NCBI RefSeq assembly: GCF_028745735.1
Contig: NZ_JAQZSM010000009.1
Span: forward strand, 62,001-126,000
DNA: 64,000 nt
DNA from: Roseinatronobacter alkalisoli
GTDB lineage: Bacteria; Pseudomonadota; Alphaproteobacteria; Rhodobacterales; Rhodobacteraceae
Reading direction: 5' to 3'
In this document: positions 44,517-53,391 of the stretch, piece by piece
How positions within the stretch are numbered: the stretch's first letter is position 1
Layout of the letters: every line of letters starts with the position of its first letter
Made by a program: the position numbers and the translations under genes
The notes under the pieces: model-generated
Database searches by the model: none
What the model was told of the DNA's origin: nothing
Seen by the model: only the letters and a program-made list of their open reading frames with translations

Positions 44517-45356
44517 ATGCGCCTATTATTCGCAGCAATTCTTCTGGCAGGGCTTGGGCTTGCAGGCTTTGCTGTCTATCAGACCCAGCAATATGTCGGC
44601 CAGATGGAACGCGAACTGGTCGCAGCCCGTTCCGCGCAATCCGCCGGTCCCGAAACCGTCGAAATATACCTGACCAGCCGCAACCTGCGCTATGGTGAAC
44701 GCATGGTACCGGCAGACCTGATCACCGCCCCTTTCCCCGCCAATGCGGTACCCGTGGGCAGTTTCACCGATATTGACGCAATTTTTCCCGATGGCATCGC
44801 GCACCGCACTGTCTTGCGCGCCATGGACACCCGCGAACCCCTGCTGACCAGCAAACTGACCGAACCGGGCAAGGAAGCTGGCATCACATCGCATCTGACC
44901 CCTGGTAAACGCGCCTTTACCATTGACGTGAACCATACCAGCGGGGTTGCGGGCTTCCTGAGGCCCGGAGACCATGTTGATGTGTTCTGGACCGGGCGTT
45001 CACGCGAATCCGGCGAAATGACCAGCCTGATTGAACCGCGCATGCGCATCATCGCCGTTGACCAGAGCGCGGATATGGAACGCCGCTCCGAAGCCACGCT
45101 TGCGCGCAACGTCACGGTCGAAGCCCTGCCCGAACAGGCCGCGGCACTGGCGCAGGCACAAAGTTCCGGCCGTTTGTCGCTGGCGCTGGTGGGTATCAAT
45201 GACGATTCCATATCAGGCGCGATTGAAATGACGCAGGACCGCCTGCTGGGTGTCGTGCGCGAAGAACATGTCGCGGTCGAACCGGAACGCACCTGCCATG
45301 TGCGCACCCGTCGTGGGAACCAGCTTGTGCTGATTGAAACGCCCTGCACAAACTGA
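44517..45356 (+). CDS. cpaB: Flp pilus assembly protein CpaB/RcpC
   Basis: Periplasmic or inner-membrane-anchored factor of the Tad secretion system, linked to the outer-membrane secretin. The 279 residues have an N-terminal anchor (LLFAAILLAGLGLAGFAVY), a SAF-like domain (VEIYLTSRNLRYGERMVPADLI to PLLTSKL), and a CpaB core with TPGKRAFTIDVNHTSGVAGFLRPGDHVDVFWTG. AAGGAA precedes the ATG. A terminator-like hairpin follows its stop, so distal tad genes may have another promoter. Confidence 0.92.
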   Translation: MRLLFAAILLAGLGLAGFAVYQTQQYVGQMERELVAARSAQSAGPETVEIYLTSRNLRYGERMVPADLITAPFPANAVPVGSFTDIDAIFPDGIAHRTVLRAMDTREPLLTSKLTEPGKEAGITSHLTPGKRAFTIDVNHTSGVAGFLRPGDHVDVFWTGRSRESGEMTSLIEPRMRIIAVDQSADMERRSEATLARNVTVEALPEQAAALAQAQSSGRLSLALVGINDDSISGAIEMTQDRLLGVVREEHVAVEPERTCHVRTRRGNQLVLIETPCTN

Positions 45357-45385
45357 CGGATTTCCAGCATTCTGCCTGACTGACA

Positions 45386-45414
45386 GCGCGCGGTCCCGCA
45401 TCGCGCGCCCTTTT
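45386..45414 (+). terminator. Probable terminator after cpaB
   Basis: GCGCGCG / CGCGCGC around a 9-base loop, followed by CC and TTTT. It lies 30 bases beyond cpaB and would isolate flp-cpaB from cpaC onward. Confidence 0.65.
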
Positions 45415-45507
45415 GTCCCTCGTATTATACCCCTGATGTTGCCTGACACAGCCACCATATGCTGTGACAGTGGTGCGCGGCCCTGCCAGATCAGGCCCGT
45501 TCATGAT

Positions 45508-45562
45508 AAAAGTTGCAAAATTCACATCAGCAACGCGCGCCAAGCACTGAAAACTTGCAAAA
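45508..45562. promoter_or_regulatory. Direct repeats before cpaC
   Basis: AAAAGTTGCAAAA (45508-45520) and AAAACTTGCAAAA (45550-45562) are 42 bases apart, four helical turns, and 79-133 bases before the cpaC start. The rest of the 284-base gap is gene-free. They look like paired regulator sites or curved promoter DNA. Confidence 0.4.
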
Positions 45563-45640
45563 AAATCCGATTTACGCCATGCTCTGGCAAAATGGGGAAA
45601 ACCCCGCAATGAAACAGGCAGTTGTTCGAGGCAGGTTCAG

Positions 45641-47032
45641 ATGAAGTTCAAGACATTGGCGGCGGCACTGCTTGCAGCAAGCGCGCTTGTAGTTGCGGTC
45701 CCGACGGGCGCGCATTCGGAAACATTGCGCGTGCTCAATGGCACGTCATCATCCACCCTCAGCATTCCGATGAACAGGGCCGTGGTCGTGGAAACCGACA
45801 CGCCCTTTGCGGAACTGTCGATTGCCAATCCCGGTATCGCCGATATTTCCACATTGTCCGACCGGTCCATCTATGTGCTGGGCAAGGCACCGGGGCGCAC
45901 CACGCTGACCATTCTTGGCGCGGATGGCAGCCTGTTTTCCAATGTCGATGTGCAGGTCACCCCCGATATTGCCGAATTCCGCGAAAGATTGCGCCAGATC
46001 CTGCCTAATGAACGCATTGAGGTGCGCACCGCCAATGACGGCATTGTCCTGTCGGGCGTCGTGTCCACGGCCGCGCGGCTGGATGCCGCCATGGAACTGG
46101 CGCAGCGCTACGCGCCTGAGCGCGTGTCCAACCTGATGAGCGTGGGCGGCACACAGCAGGTCATGCTGAAAGTACGCTTTTCCGAAATGAACCGCGAAGT
46201 GCGCAAAAACCTTGGCATCAGCTTTCAGCTGAATGCGGGCACGCATGCACAATTCAGCAGTGGTACGCTGGATGGTGCAGGTACGGGCCTTCTGCCCGGT
46301 GCGACAGGTGGCCGCGAAGGGGCGTTGGGCTTTCGTGTCGGGGGCGGCAGCCTGACCGCGCAAGTGCTGCTGGAAGCGCTGGAAGCGCAGGGTATGGCGC
46401 GAACATTGGCCGAACCGAACCTGACTGCGCTGTCGGGGCAGGAAGCGTCCTTCCTTGCGGGGGGCGAAGTTCCGGTGCCTGTGGCCTCGACCGATGGGAA
46501 TATCGCCGTTCAGTACAGGCCATTCGGGGTGGAACTTCAGTTTACCCCGCGCGTGCTGGATGACAATGTCATCAACCTGACGCTGAATGCTTCCGTCAGT
46601 TCGATAGATACTGCCCTGTCCGGGGACGGGATCGGTGCAGGTGGCATTCCGGCGCGAGCCTTCCGCACGCGCGCCACCCAGACCACAGTTGAATTGCGCG
46701 ATGGTGAAAGCTTCGCAATCGCGGGCCTGCTGGAAGATGATTTCCGCGCCAATTCTAGTTCCGTGCCGTGGCTGTCCGATATTCCCATTCTGGGGGCCCT
46801 GTTCCGCAGTTCGGGCTATGAACGCCGCCAGACGGAACTTGTGATCATCATCACGGCGCATCTGGTTACCCCCACCCGCGGCGAGGCATTGATGCTGCCC
46901 ACAGACCGCGTGCGCCCGCCGTCGGAACGCGACCTGTTCCTGAGCGGCCGCCTGACATCGCGCAACAGCGGCGCCGAAGGCGAAGTGGCCCGGCAGGATT
47001 TCGGCGGCTCTTACGGCTATGTATTGGATTAA
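45641..47032 (+). CDS. cpaC: Flp/Tad pilus secretin
   Basis: Outer-membrane channel for the pilus (CpaC/RcpA). The 463 residues have a signal peptide (LAAALLAASALVVAVPTGAHS), a pilus-N domain (STLSIPMNRAVVVETDTPFAELSIANPGIADI), a BON-like segment (IEVRTANDGIVLSGVVSTAARLDAA), and the secretin domain (VMLKVRFSEMNREVRKNLGISF; EPNLTALSGQEASFLAGGEVPVPV; LSDIPILGALFRSSGYERRQTELVIIITAHLVTP). It is followed 3 bases later by the OmpA-like gene. Confidence 0.94.
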   Translation: MKFKTLAAALLAASALVVAVPTGAHSETLRVLNGTSSSTLSIPMNRAVVVETDTPFAELSIANPGIADISTLSDRSIYVLGKAPGRTTLTILGADGSLFSNVDVQVTPDIAEFRERLRQILPNERIEVRTANDGIVLSGVVSTAARLDAAMELAQRYAPERVSNLMSVGGTQQVMLKVRFSEMNREVRKNLGISFQLNAGTHAQFSSGTLDGAGTGLLPGATGGREGALGFRVGGGSLTAQVLLEALEAQGMARTLAEPNLTALSGQEASFLAGGEVPVPVASTDGNIAVQYRPFGVELQFTPRVLDDNVINLTLNASVSSIDTALSGDGIGAGGIPARAFRTRATQTTVELRDGESFAIAGLLEDDFRANSSSVPWLSDIPILGALFRSSGYERRQTELVIIITAHLVTPTRGEALMLPTDRVRPPSERDLFLSGRLTSRNSGAEGEVARQDFGGSYGYVLD

Positions 47033-47035
47033 GGT

Positions 47036-47653
47036 ATGAACAGACGTTTTTTCATGCTGGGCGCTGCGGGGGCCGTGCTGGTCGCCTGTGATGGTCCGAA
47101 TGCGCCGGAAGCAGGTATCGGTCTGGACGAAGGCGGCTTCGGCAACCCGACCATGCATAACACATTGGTACAAACCGGCCGCATCAACATTGCGGAAATT
47201 ATGACCCGCCGGTTTGAAGCAGAAGTTCCCGCAATGGTGAATTTCGCCTTCGACAGTGCCGTACTTGACGCAGAAGCCCGGCGCATTCTGCGTCATCAGG
47301 CACATTGGATGAAACAGTTCCCGGAACTGCGTTTCCGCATTTTCGGCCATACTGACGCCGTGGGCAGTGCGGCCTATAACCGGCGTCTGGGCCAGCGCCG
47401 CGCTGATGCCGTGCGCAGCTATCTGATGCAGCAAGGCATTCCGCGCAACAGCATCATCGCCACAGTCTCGCGCGGGCAGACACAGCCGTTGATCGTCACC
47501 CAGGGGCGTGAACGCGCCAACCGCCGGACGGTCACAGAAATTGCCGGCGCGATCCGTCGTCACCCCACAGTGATGAACGGCGAATATGCCCGCATCCTGC
47601 ACCGTGAATATGTGGCCAGCGCGGCCCCGCGACCAACGCAGGGAACACCCTGA
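47036..47653 (+). CDS. OmpA-family lipoprotein in the tad locus
   Basis: A 205-residue predicted lipoprotein (signal RRFFMLGAAGAVLVAC with lipobox VLVAC) and a C-terminal OmpA-like peptidoglycan-binding domain: VNFAFDSAVLDAEARRILRHQ, FRIFGHTDAVGSAAYNRRLGQRRADAVRSYL, and a diaminopimelate-binding Arg region. It sits where CpaD is usually found between secretin and TadZ genes. It may anchor the secretin to the wall. RBS AAGG is close to the ATG. Confidence 0.85.
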   Translation: MNRRFFMLGAAGAVLVACDGPNAPEAGIGLDEGGFGNPTMHNTLVQTGRINIAEIMTRRFEAEVPAMVNFAFDSAVLDAEARRILRHQAHWMKQFPELRFRIFGHTDAVGSAAYNRRLGQRRADAVRSYLMQQGIPRNSIIATVSRGQTQPLIVTQGRERANRRTVTEIAGAIRRHPTVMNGEYARILHREYVASAAPRPTQGTP

Positions 47654-48104
47654 TATTTCCCATCTGCTGAACACGGCCCGCGCCAGCATGTTCCCGCATC
47701 TATTGGCGGCGTGGGCGTTTAGTGGTGTCTGTGATGCCCATGGCCGCTGATTGCGTGCGGGCCCCACGGGGACTGGGCGCATCCCGCCATAATGCGGGCA
47801 TTCGCGCAACCAAAGGCGCGGAGCAAGGACGCAAACCCGCCGCGCAATCAGCTAGCCGTCCAGCGAGCCACCGGTAGCGCGGGCTTTAACGTCTGTTTCC
47901 CACCGCCAGACGGGCCATTCCATCCTGCACCAATCATGGCGCAGGATGCCCCCCTTTCGCAAAACCGTCGAACAATTGCATTTGTTTAGCCTAATTCTTG
48001 CCAGATTTGGGGACAATCCTGGGACAGTGTCATGGTCATTCCGTATCAGGGATGATTCCGCACATTGTATCGAACACGTATCAGTTAGTATTGGGGTTGG
48101 CCAA
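47654..48104. other. Gene-free gap inside the tad locus
   Basis: 451 bases between same-strand genes. It contains a short repeat relic (next entry), a GCGGGCCCC/GGGGAC-rich stretch, and an AT-richer segment before tadZ that probably holds a promoter. No coding frame is credible, so tadZ onward may be a separate transcription unit. Confidence 0.55.
47810..47885 (-). repeat. Dispersed repeat, copy 6 (internally deleted)
   Basis: CCAAAGGCGCGGAGCAAGG at the left matches the tail of copy 1, and CCACCGGTAGCGCGGGCT at the right matches its outer end. The 100 bases between are missing. Having only the two ends is typical of deletion derivatives of short inverted-repeat elements. Confidence 0.6.
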
Positions 48105-49328
48105 ATGGCAGGCGGAGTAACGGAAGAACCACGGATTCGGGCCTGTACGGTCTGCCGGGACGTTCGGAATTTCGATCTTCTGATCGAGGATATGGAAGCA
48201 GTTTTCCCCGAATCCTGGGGCGAGCTGACCTTTATCGAAACTGTGTCATTCCTGGATGATCCTGAAGCAGCCGATCTGGAATTGCTGGCCATCGCGCTCG
48301 ATGATGAGGATGCGGCCCAGACCAATCTGGTGCGGCTGCTTATTGAACGCGCGGCGGCGAAATCCATCCGGGTCATATTGATCGCGGAATCGCTGTCACC
48401 CATCCTGCTACACCAGTTGCTGCGTGCCGGTGCTGATGATTTCGTGCCCTACCCCCTGCCCGAAAACGCCCTGAAGGACACGATAGAGCGGATGCGCAAA
48501 TCCGCCCTTGCCGCAGTTGGCACGCCGACGACACCTGTATCAACCGGCAGAAACGGCAGAGTGTTCGCGGTGCAGGCCCTTGCAGGTGGCGCCGGGGCCA
48601 CGACATTCGCGGTCAATCTGGCGTGGGAACTGGTTCAGGCACAGAACAAATCCGCGCCATCGGTCTGCATTCTCGATCTGGATTTCCAGTCCGGGTCTGT
48701 GTCCACCTATCTGGACCTGCCACGGACAGAGAAGGTCTATGAAATGCTGTCCCAGACCAGCACGATGGACAGCGATGCGTTTTATTCCGCCTTGCAGAAA
48801 TTTCAGGAAAAGCTGCATGTGCTGACCGCCCCGTCCGACATGCTGCCGCTGGACCTGCTCTCCCCCGAAGAAATCGAGCGCGTCATCGGCATTGCACGGG
48901 ATAGTTTCGATATTGTCGTGGTCGACATGCCGCGCACCATAGTTCACTGGACCGAAACGGTACTGAGCGCGGCGGAGCAGTATTTCGCAATGATGGAACT
49001 GGACATGCGCAGCGCCCAGAATACCCTGCGGCTGATCCGCGCGCTGAAGGCCGATGGCCTGTCCACCGACAGGTTCCGCTTTGTGCTGAACCGCGCACCA
49101 CGTTTTACTGACCTTGGCGGTCGTTCACGCGCGAAGCGCATGGCCGAAAGCCTTGGCATTTCCATCGAAACCTTCATCCCCGATGGTGGCGCGCAGGTGC
49201 GTGACGCCAATGACCACGGCCTGCCGCTTGGGGAATTCGCGCCCAAGAACCCCGCAGGGAAGGAAATCCGCAAGCTCGCGCAGTCACTGCAACAGCCGCA
49301 GGGCACGGCAAAAATAGCCGCTGAATAA
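48105..49328 (+). CDS. tadZ: Pilus localisation ATPase-like protein TadZ/CpaE
   Basis: Places the Tad apparatus at the cell pole. The 407 residues have an N-terminal receiver-like domain (about 10-125, with FVPYPLPENAL) and a MinD/ParA-like domain from about 145. The P loop is atypical: ALAGGAGATTFAVNLAWEL lacks the Lys of KGGxGKT, as seen in other CpaE/TadZ proteins. ILDLDFQSGSVSTYLDL and VVDMPRTIVHWTETVL follow. The start at 48105 (MAGGVTEEPRIRA) has only a weak GGGG ahead, so it is less certain. Confidence 0.9.
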   Translation: MAGGVTEEPRIRACTVCRDVRNFDLLIEDMEAVFPESWGELTFIETVSFLDDPEAADLELLAIALDDEDAAQTNLVRLLIERAAAKSIRVILIAESLSPILLHQLLRAGADDFVPYPLPENALKDTIERMRKSALAAVGTPTTPVSTGRNGRVFAVQALAGGAGATTFAVNLAWELVQAQNKSAPSVCILDLDFQSGSVSTYLDLPRTEKVYEMLSQTSTMDSDAFYSALQKFQEKLHVLTAPSDMLPLDLLSPEEIERVIGIARDSFDIVVVDMPRTIVHWTETVLSAAEQYFAMMELDMRSAQNTLRLIRALKADGLSTDRFRFVLNRAPRFTDLGGRSRAKRMAESLGISIETFIPDGGAQVRDANDHGLPLGEFAPKNPAGKEIRKLAQSLQQPQGTAKIAAE

Positions 49329-49342
49329 CAAGGTTCGTATCA

Positions 49343-50785
49343 ATGTTTGCACGTTATCGCAAAGACACCGGCAGCAAGCCCGTTTCCGTGACCGCTGAAC
49401 CGGTCACCGCAACACCCGCTGCCAGCCGCCCTGAAACCCCGGTCCCTGCCGCCCCCCGTCCCGACGCACGGCACGCCGCCCGCGCTGCCGCCCCCGACAA
49501 GGTTGCGCTGCGCAGATTGCGGATCAACGCGATAAAAAGCGATCTGCATAAACGCCTGCTGGAAGACCTGAACCTGGCCGCGCTGGAAAAAGCCAGCGAA
49601 GCAGAGGTCCGTGCCGAAATCAGCGCGATCGTTGCAGAAGCATTGTCTGAATTTGACGTGGTGCTGAACCATGACGAGCGGATGATGCTGAATCAGGATC
49701 TCTATTTCGAGGTGATGGGTCTTGGCCCGCTGGAACCCTTGCTGGGCGATGACACGATCAACGATATTCTGGTCAATGGTCCGAAACAGATTTTCATCGA
49801 ACGCGCGGGGAAGCTGGAACTCAGTGATGTGACCTTCCGCGATGACCGGCACCTGATGCGGATTATCGACAAGATCGTGTCTGCGGTCGGGCGCCGTGTG
49901 GACGAATCCAACCCCTATGTCGATGCCCGTCTGGCGGATGGGTCGCGCTTCAACGCGATGGTTGCGCCAGTCGCAGTGGATGGCGCGCTGGTGTCCATCC
50001 GGAAGTTCAAGAAAGAAAAACTCGGCATTCAGGATCTGGTGAATTTCGGGGCCTTTTCGCCCGAAATGGCGCTGTATCTGGAAGCGGCAGTGGCAACGCG
50101 GCTGAATGTCGTTGTGTCGGGCGGCACCGGGTCAGGCAAAACCACAACCCTGAACGCGCTGTCCGGTTTCATTGGCAATGAAGAACGTGTGCTGACCATC
50201 GAAGATACCGCCGAACTGCAATTGCAGCAGATCCATGTGGGCCGTATGGAAAGCCGCCCCGCCAATATGGAAGGCAAAGGGGCCGTCACCCAGCGCGACT
50301 GTCTGCGCAACGCCCTGCGGATGCGCCCGGACCGTATTATCGTCGGCGAAACCCGCGGCGAGGAAGTGATCGACATGTTGCAGGCCATGAATACCGGCCA
50401 TGACGGGTCCATGACCACAATCCACGCCAACAACGCCCGCGACGGGATCAGCCGCCTGGAAAACATGGTCGCCATGGCGGGGCTTGAAATGCCGTTGCGC
50501 GCCGTGCGCAGCCAGATCGGTTCGGCGGTCAACCTTATCGTGCAGGTATCACGCCTGCAGGACGGGTCGCGACGTATGATGTCCATCACCGAGATTACCG
50601 GTATGGAAGGCGAAATCATCACCATGCAGGAAATCTTCCGCTTTGAACGTACCGGCCTGGAACCCGGCGGCAAGATTGTCGGCCATTTCACCGCAACCGG
50701 CCTGCGGTCACATTATGCCGATCGCTTTGCCCGCTGGGGCTATGAGCTGCCCGCAACCATTTATGAACCCACCGGCCCGAGGTAA
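49343..50785 (+). CDS. cpaF: Pilus assembly ATPase TadA/CpaF
   Basis: Hexameric secretion ATPase powering Flp pilus assembly. The 480 residues begin with a Pro/Ala-rich stretch, then NDILVNGPKQIFIERAGKLE and ADGSRFNAMVAPVAVDG. Walker A GGTGSGKTTTLNALSGF is near residue 260; ERVLTIEDTAELQLQQ (Asp box), RMRPDRIIVGETRGEE (Walker B) and GHDGSMTTIHANNARD (His box) follow. It starts 14 bases after tadZ. Confidence 0.96.
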   Translation: MFARYRKDTGSKPVSVTAEPVTATPAASRPETPVPAAPRPDARHAARAAAPDKVALRRLRINAIKSDLHKRLLEDLNLAALEKASEAEVRAEISAIVAEALSEFDVVLNHDERMMLNQDLYFEVMGLGPLEPLLGDDTINDILVNGPKQIFIERAGKLELSDVTFRDDRHLMRIIDKIVSAVGRRVDESNPYVDARLADGSRFNAMVAPVAVDGALVSIRKFKKEKLGIQDLVNFGAFSPEMALYLEAAVATRLNVVVSGGTGSGKTTTLNALSGFIGNEERVLTIEDTAELQLQQIHVGRMESRPANMEGKGAVTQRDCLRNALRMRPDRIIVGETRGEEVIDMLQAMNTGHDGSMTTIHANNARDGISRLENMVAMAGLEMPLRAVRSQIGSAVNLIVQVSRLQDGSRRMMSITEITGMEGEIITMQEIFRFERTGLEPGGKIVGHFTATGLRSHYADRFARWGYELPATIYEPTGPR

Positions 50786-50788
50786 CAC

Positions 50789-51754
50789 ATGTCCCTTAGT
50801 CCCCTGATCTATCTGGCGATATTCGGCGCGGTTGTTCTGGTTATTCAGGGCATCTATCTGCTGGCCTTCGGCAAGAGCATCGAGCATTCCACAAAAATGA
50901 ACCGGCGGCTGGACCTGATGGATCAGGGGCGCACCAAGCAGGACGTGATGGAACACCTGCGCAAGGAACGCGCGGCGCATGGGCGCGGCGCATCTGCGCT
51001 GCCGCTCTACGGGATGCTGCAATCGCATGCGCGCAAGGCCAATGTGGCCTTTACCCCTGCAACCCTGATCCTGCTGATGGCGGGGCTTGCGGTGTTCAGC
51101 TTCCTGCTGCTGTCGCTCACCACCTCTGCGACATTCGGTCTGCGCGCGGGGCTGGCTGCGGGATTCGGGTTTGGCGGGGTTTATTTCTGGCTGGCAGGCA
51201 AGGCCAAGAAACGGGTATCAGCAATCGAGGAACAGCTTCCCGAAGCCATTGAACTGATCGTGCGCAGCCTGCGCGTGGGGCATCCGTTCGGTTCGGCAAT
51301 GACCATCGCATCCGAAGAAGTGGCCGACCCCCTGGGCACCGAACTGGGCCTGATCGCGGATGAGGTCGCCTATGGCCGCGACGCGGGCGAGGCAATCGCG
51401 GAATTCGGCGACCGCCTTGATATGCAGGATTTGCGGTTTCTGGCCGTGTCCGTGTCCATTCAGCAAAAATCCGGGGGCAATCTGGCGGAAATTCTGGAAG
51501 GTCTGTCGAAGGTCATCCGCGCGCGGTTCAAACTGTTCCGCCGTGTCAGGGCGATTACCGCAGAAGCGAAATGGTCCGGCATGTTCCTGTCGGGGTTTCC
51601 GATTGCTGCAATGGTCATGATTCAGGCCATCAAGCCCGACTATTATGACAGCGTGAAGGAAACCCCCTTGTATATTCCGCTGGCCATTGTCGTCTGCGTC
51701 TTTTTGGTCGTGAACATTCTCTACATGCGCAAGATGACAAATATCAAAGTGTAA
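50789..51754 (+). CDS. tadB: Tad pilus platform protein TadB
   Basis: Inner-membrane GspF-like protein pairing with TadC. The 321 residues have membrane helices at the N-terminus (YLAIFGAVVLVIQGIYLLAF), near 90-135 and at the C-terminus (IPLAIVVCVFLVVNILYM). The T2SSF domain contains EEQLPEAIELIVRSLRVGHPFGSAM and LAVSVSIQQKSGGNLAEILEGLSKVIR. It starts 3 bases after cpaF. Confidence 0.94.
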   Translation: MSLSPLIYLAIFGAVVLVIQGIYLLAFGKSIEHSTKMNRRLDLMDQGRTKQDVMEHLRKERAAHGRGASALPLYGMLQSHARKANVAFTPATLILLMAGLAVFSFLLLSLTTSATFGLRAGLAAGFGFGGVYFWLAGKAKKRVSAIEEQLPEAIELIVRSLRVGHPFGSAMTIASEEVADPLGTELGLIADEVAYGRDAGEAIAEFGDRLDMQDLRFLAVSVSIQQKSGGNLAEILEGLSKVIRARFKLFRRVRAITAEAKWSGMFLSGFPIAAMVMIQAIKPDYYDSVKETPLYIPLAIVVCVFLVVNILYMRKMTNIKV

Positions 51755-51804
51755 GCCTGATCCTCGTATGGGGGCAGGACGTTTTAACGAAGGACGGGCG
51801 TAAG

Positions 51805-52782
51805 ATGTTGGACATGTTTCAGGGTGCATTCGGCATGATCATGCTGGCGGGGATCGGTGGTGTGGCCCTGATCGCAGTTGCCGGGCTTGCACTGGTGGCA
51901 AACGGACGGCCAGACCCGATGGCCAAATTCAGCGAAACCGCGTCACGCGCACGTCAGAATCAGGGCAGTGCCCAAACCTTGCGCCGCGCCGCCACTGGGC
52001 TTGATATGGCGGCCCTGCGTAAATATGCCAAGTTTCTGGAACCCACCGATGAAAAGGAACTGTCGGAAGCGCGCAAGAAACTGGTTCTGGCCGGCTATCA
52101 TGGCAAAAGCGCTGTGCGTGACCTGCACGCGATCCAGTTCCTGCTGGCGATCAGCGGTCTGCTTTTTTCGCTGTTGTTGATCTTCGTCATCCTGCCCGAC
52201 AAGCTGAACGGAACTGCCACTCTTGCGGCGGTCATGGTGGCACCCATGCTGATTGGCTACTTCATGCCACGCCGCTGGGTGGAACAACGCGCGACGGCCC
52301 GTCAGGAAGAAATCATGGCCGGGTTCCCCGATGCACTGGACATGATGCTGATCTGTGTTGAAGCGGGCCAGTCACTGGACCAGTCCATCCAGCGTGTCGC
52401 GCAGGAAATCCGCCCCGCCTATCCGGCGCTGAGCGAGGAACTGACAACTGTGGGCGATCAGGTGCGCGCCGGGCGCGAACGCGGCGAAGTGCTGCGCGAA
52501 ATGGCCAAACGTGTCGATCTGACCGACATCACGTCCTTTGTCACCGTAATGGTGCAGGCCGCAACCTATGGCACATCCATCACGCAGGCATTGCGTATCT
52601 TTGCTGCTGAAATGCGGGATAAACGCATCATGCGCGCCGAAGAGAAGGCCAACCTCTTGCCGACCAAGATGACATTGGGCACAATGATGTTCACGGTGCC
52701 GCCACTGCTGATCATTCTGATCGGTCCTTCTGTCGTTGGTGTGATGACAGAACTGAATGCAGGCGCCATCATGGGGAATTGA
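51805..52782 (+). CDS. tadC: Tad pilus platform protein TadC
   Basis: Second GspF-like membrane protein. The 325 residues include the N-terminal helix GMIMLAGIGGVALIAVAGLALVA, a helix pair near 110-155, the domain EEIMAGFPDALDMMLICVEAGQSLDQSIQRVAQEI to SFVTVMVQAATYGTSITQALRIFA, and a C-terminal helix. The stop overlaps the next gene's start (TGATG), a sign of coupling. Confidence 0.94.
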   Translation: MLDMFQGAFGMIMLAGIGGVALIAVAGLALVANGRPDPMAKFSETASRARQNQGSAQTLRRAATGLDMAALRKYAKFLEPTDEKELSEARKKLVLAGYHGKSAVRDLHAIQFLLAISGLLFSLLLIFVILPDKLNGTATLAAVMVAPMLIGYFMPRRWVEQRATARQEEIMAGFPDALDMMLICVEAGQSLDQSIQRVAQEIRPAYPALSEELTTVGDQVRAGRERGEVLREMAKRVDLTDITSFVTVMVQAATYGTSITQALRIFAAEMRDKRIMRAEEKANLLPTKMTLGTMMFTVPPLLIILIGPSVVGVMTELNAGAIMGN

Positions 52783-53372
52783 TGCCGCGTTCTGTTCTTG
52801 TTGCCTTCGCCTGCCTTGCCATTGTGACCGCAGCCTGCAGCCCTGCCCCGCCCGGGGGCGGCGGAACTGAGTTTGGCAAGGGGCCGGACCAGATGGGTCC
52901 GCAGGCCGGGCGCGGCGATGTCGCTGATGCCGTGGACGGGCTGATCGTCGGCCACCGGCTGATGGCGGCGGGTGAATTTGAACTGGCGCTGCGCGCCTAT
53001 TACCGCGCGATGGCGGAACAGGGCACATCGGTTGACGCGCTGTCGGCGATCGGGTCCGCAAACCTGCGGCTGGGCCGCGTTCAGCAGGCCGAACAGGTCT
53101 TGCGCCGCGCATTGGAACTGGACCAGCAGTTTGTGCCCGCGCATAACAATCTGGGCGTCGCCCTTGCCGAACAAAACCGCTGGGGCGAAGCGCAATTGCA
53201 TTTCCGCAACGCTTTTGCCTTTGACAGCGGGCAGGCGCGTGAAATCCGCGAAAATTTGCGTTTAGCCATCGAAAAGACTGCGCAAACCGGCTATGATGAC
53301 ACCGAGGCACATCAGCTTTCGTTGATGCGGCGGGGAACGGGCAGGTATCTGTTGCTGTCCACGCCACTATAA
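52782..53372 (+). CDS. tadD: TPR lipoprotein TadD-like (first of two)
   Basis: A 196-residue lipoprotein (LVAFACLAIVTAACSPA, lipobox TAAC) with tetratricopeptide repeats from about 60: MAAGEFELALRAYYRAMAEQG, AIGSANLRLGRVQQAEQVLRRALEL, FVPAHNNLGVALAEQNRWGEAQLHF. TadD lipoproteins help secretin assembly. The ATG at 52782 shares TGATG with tadC. Confidence 0.87.
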   Translation: MPRSVLVAFACLAIVTAACSPAPPGGGGTEFGKGPDQMGPQAGRGDVADAVDGLIVGHRLMAAGEFELALRAYYRAMAEQGTSVDALSAIGSANLRLGRVQQAEQVLRRALELDQQFVPAHNNLGVALAEQNRWGEAQLHFRNAFAFDSGQAREIRENLRLAIEKTAQTGYDDTEAHQLSLMRRGTGRYLLLSTPL

Positions 53373-53391
53373 GAGCAGTGAGGACGCAAAA

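Noticed and set aside
45749-47809. A 686-codon antisense frame over cpaC and the OmpA gene
   Set aside because: GC-rich third positions leave the opposite strand open; no ribosome site or recognisable domain.
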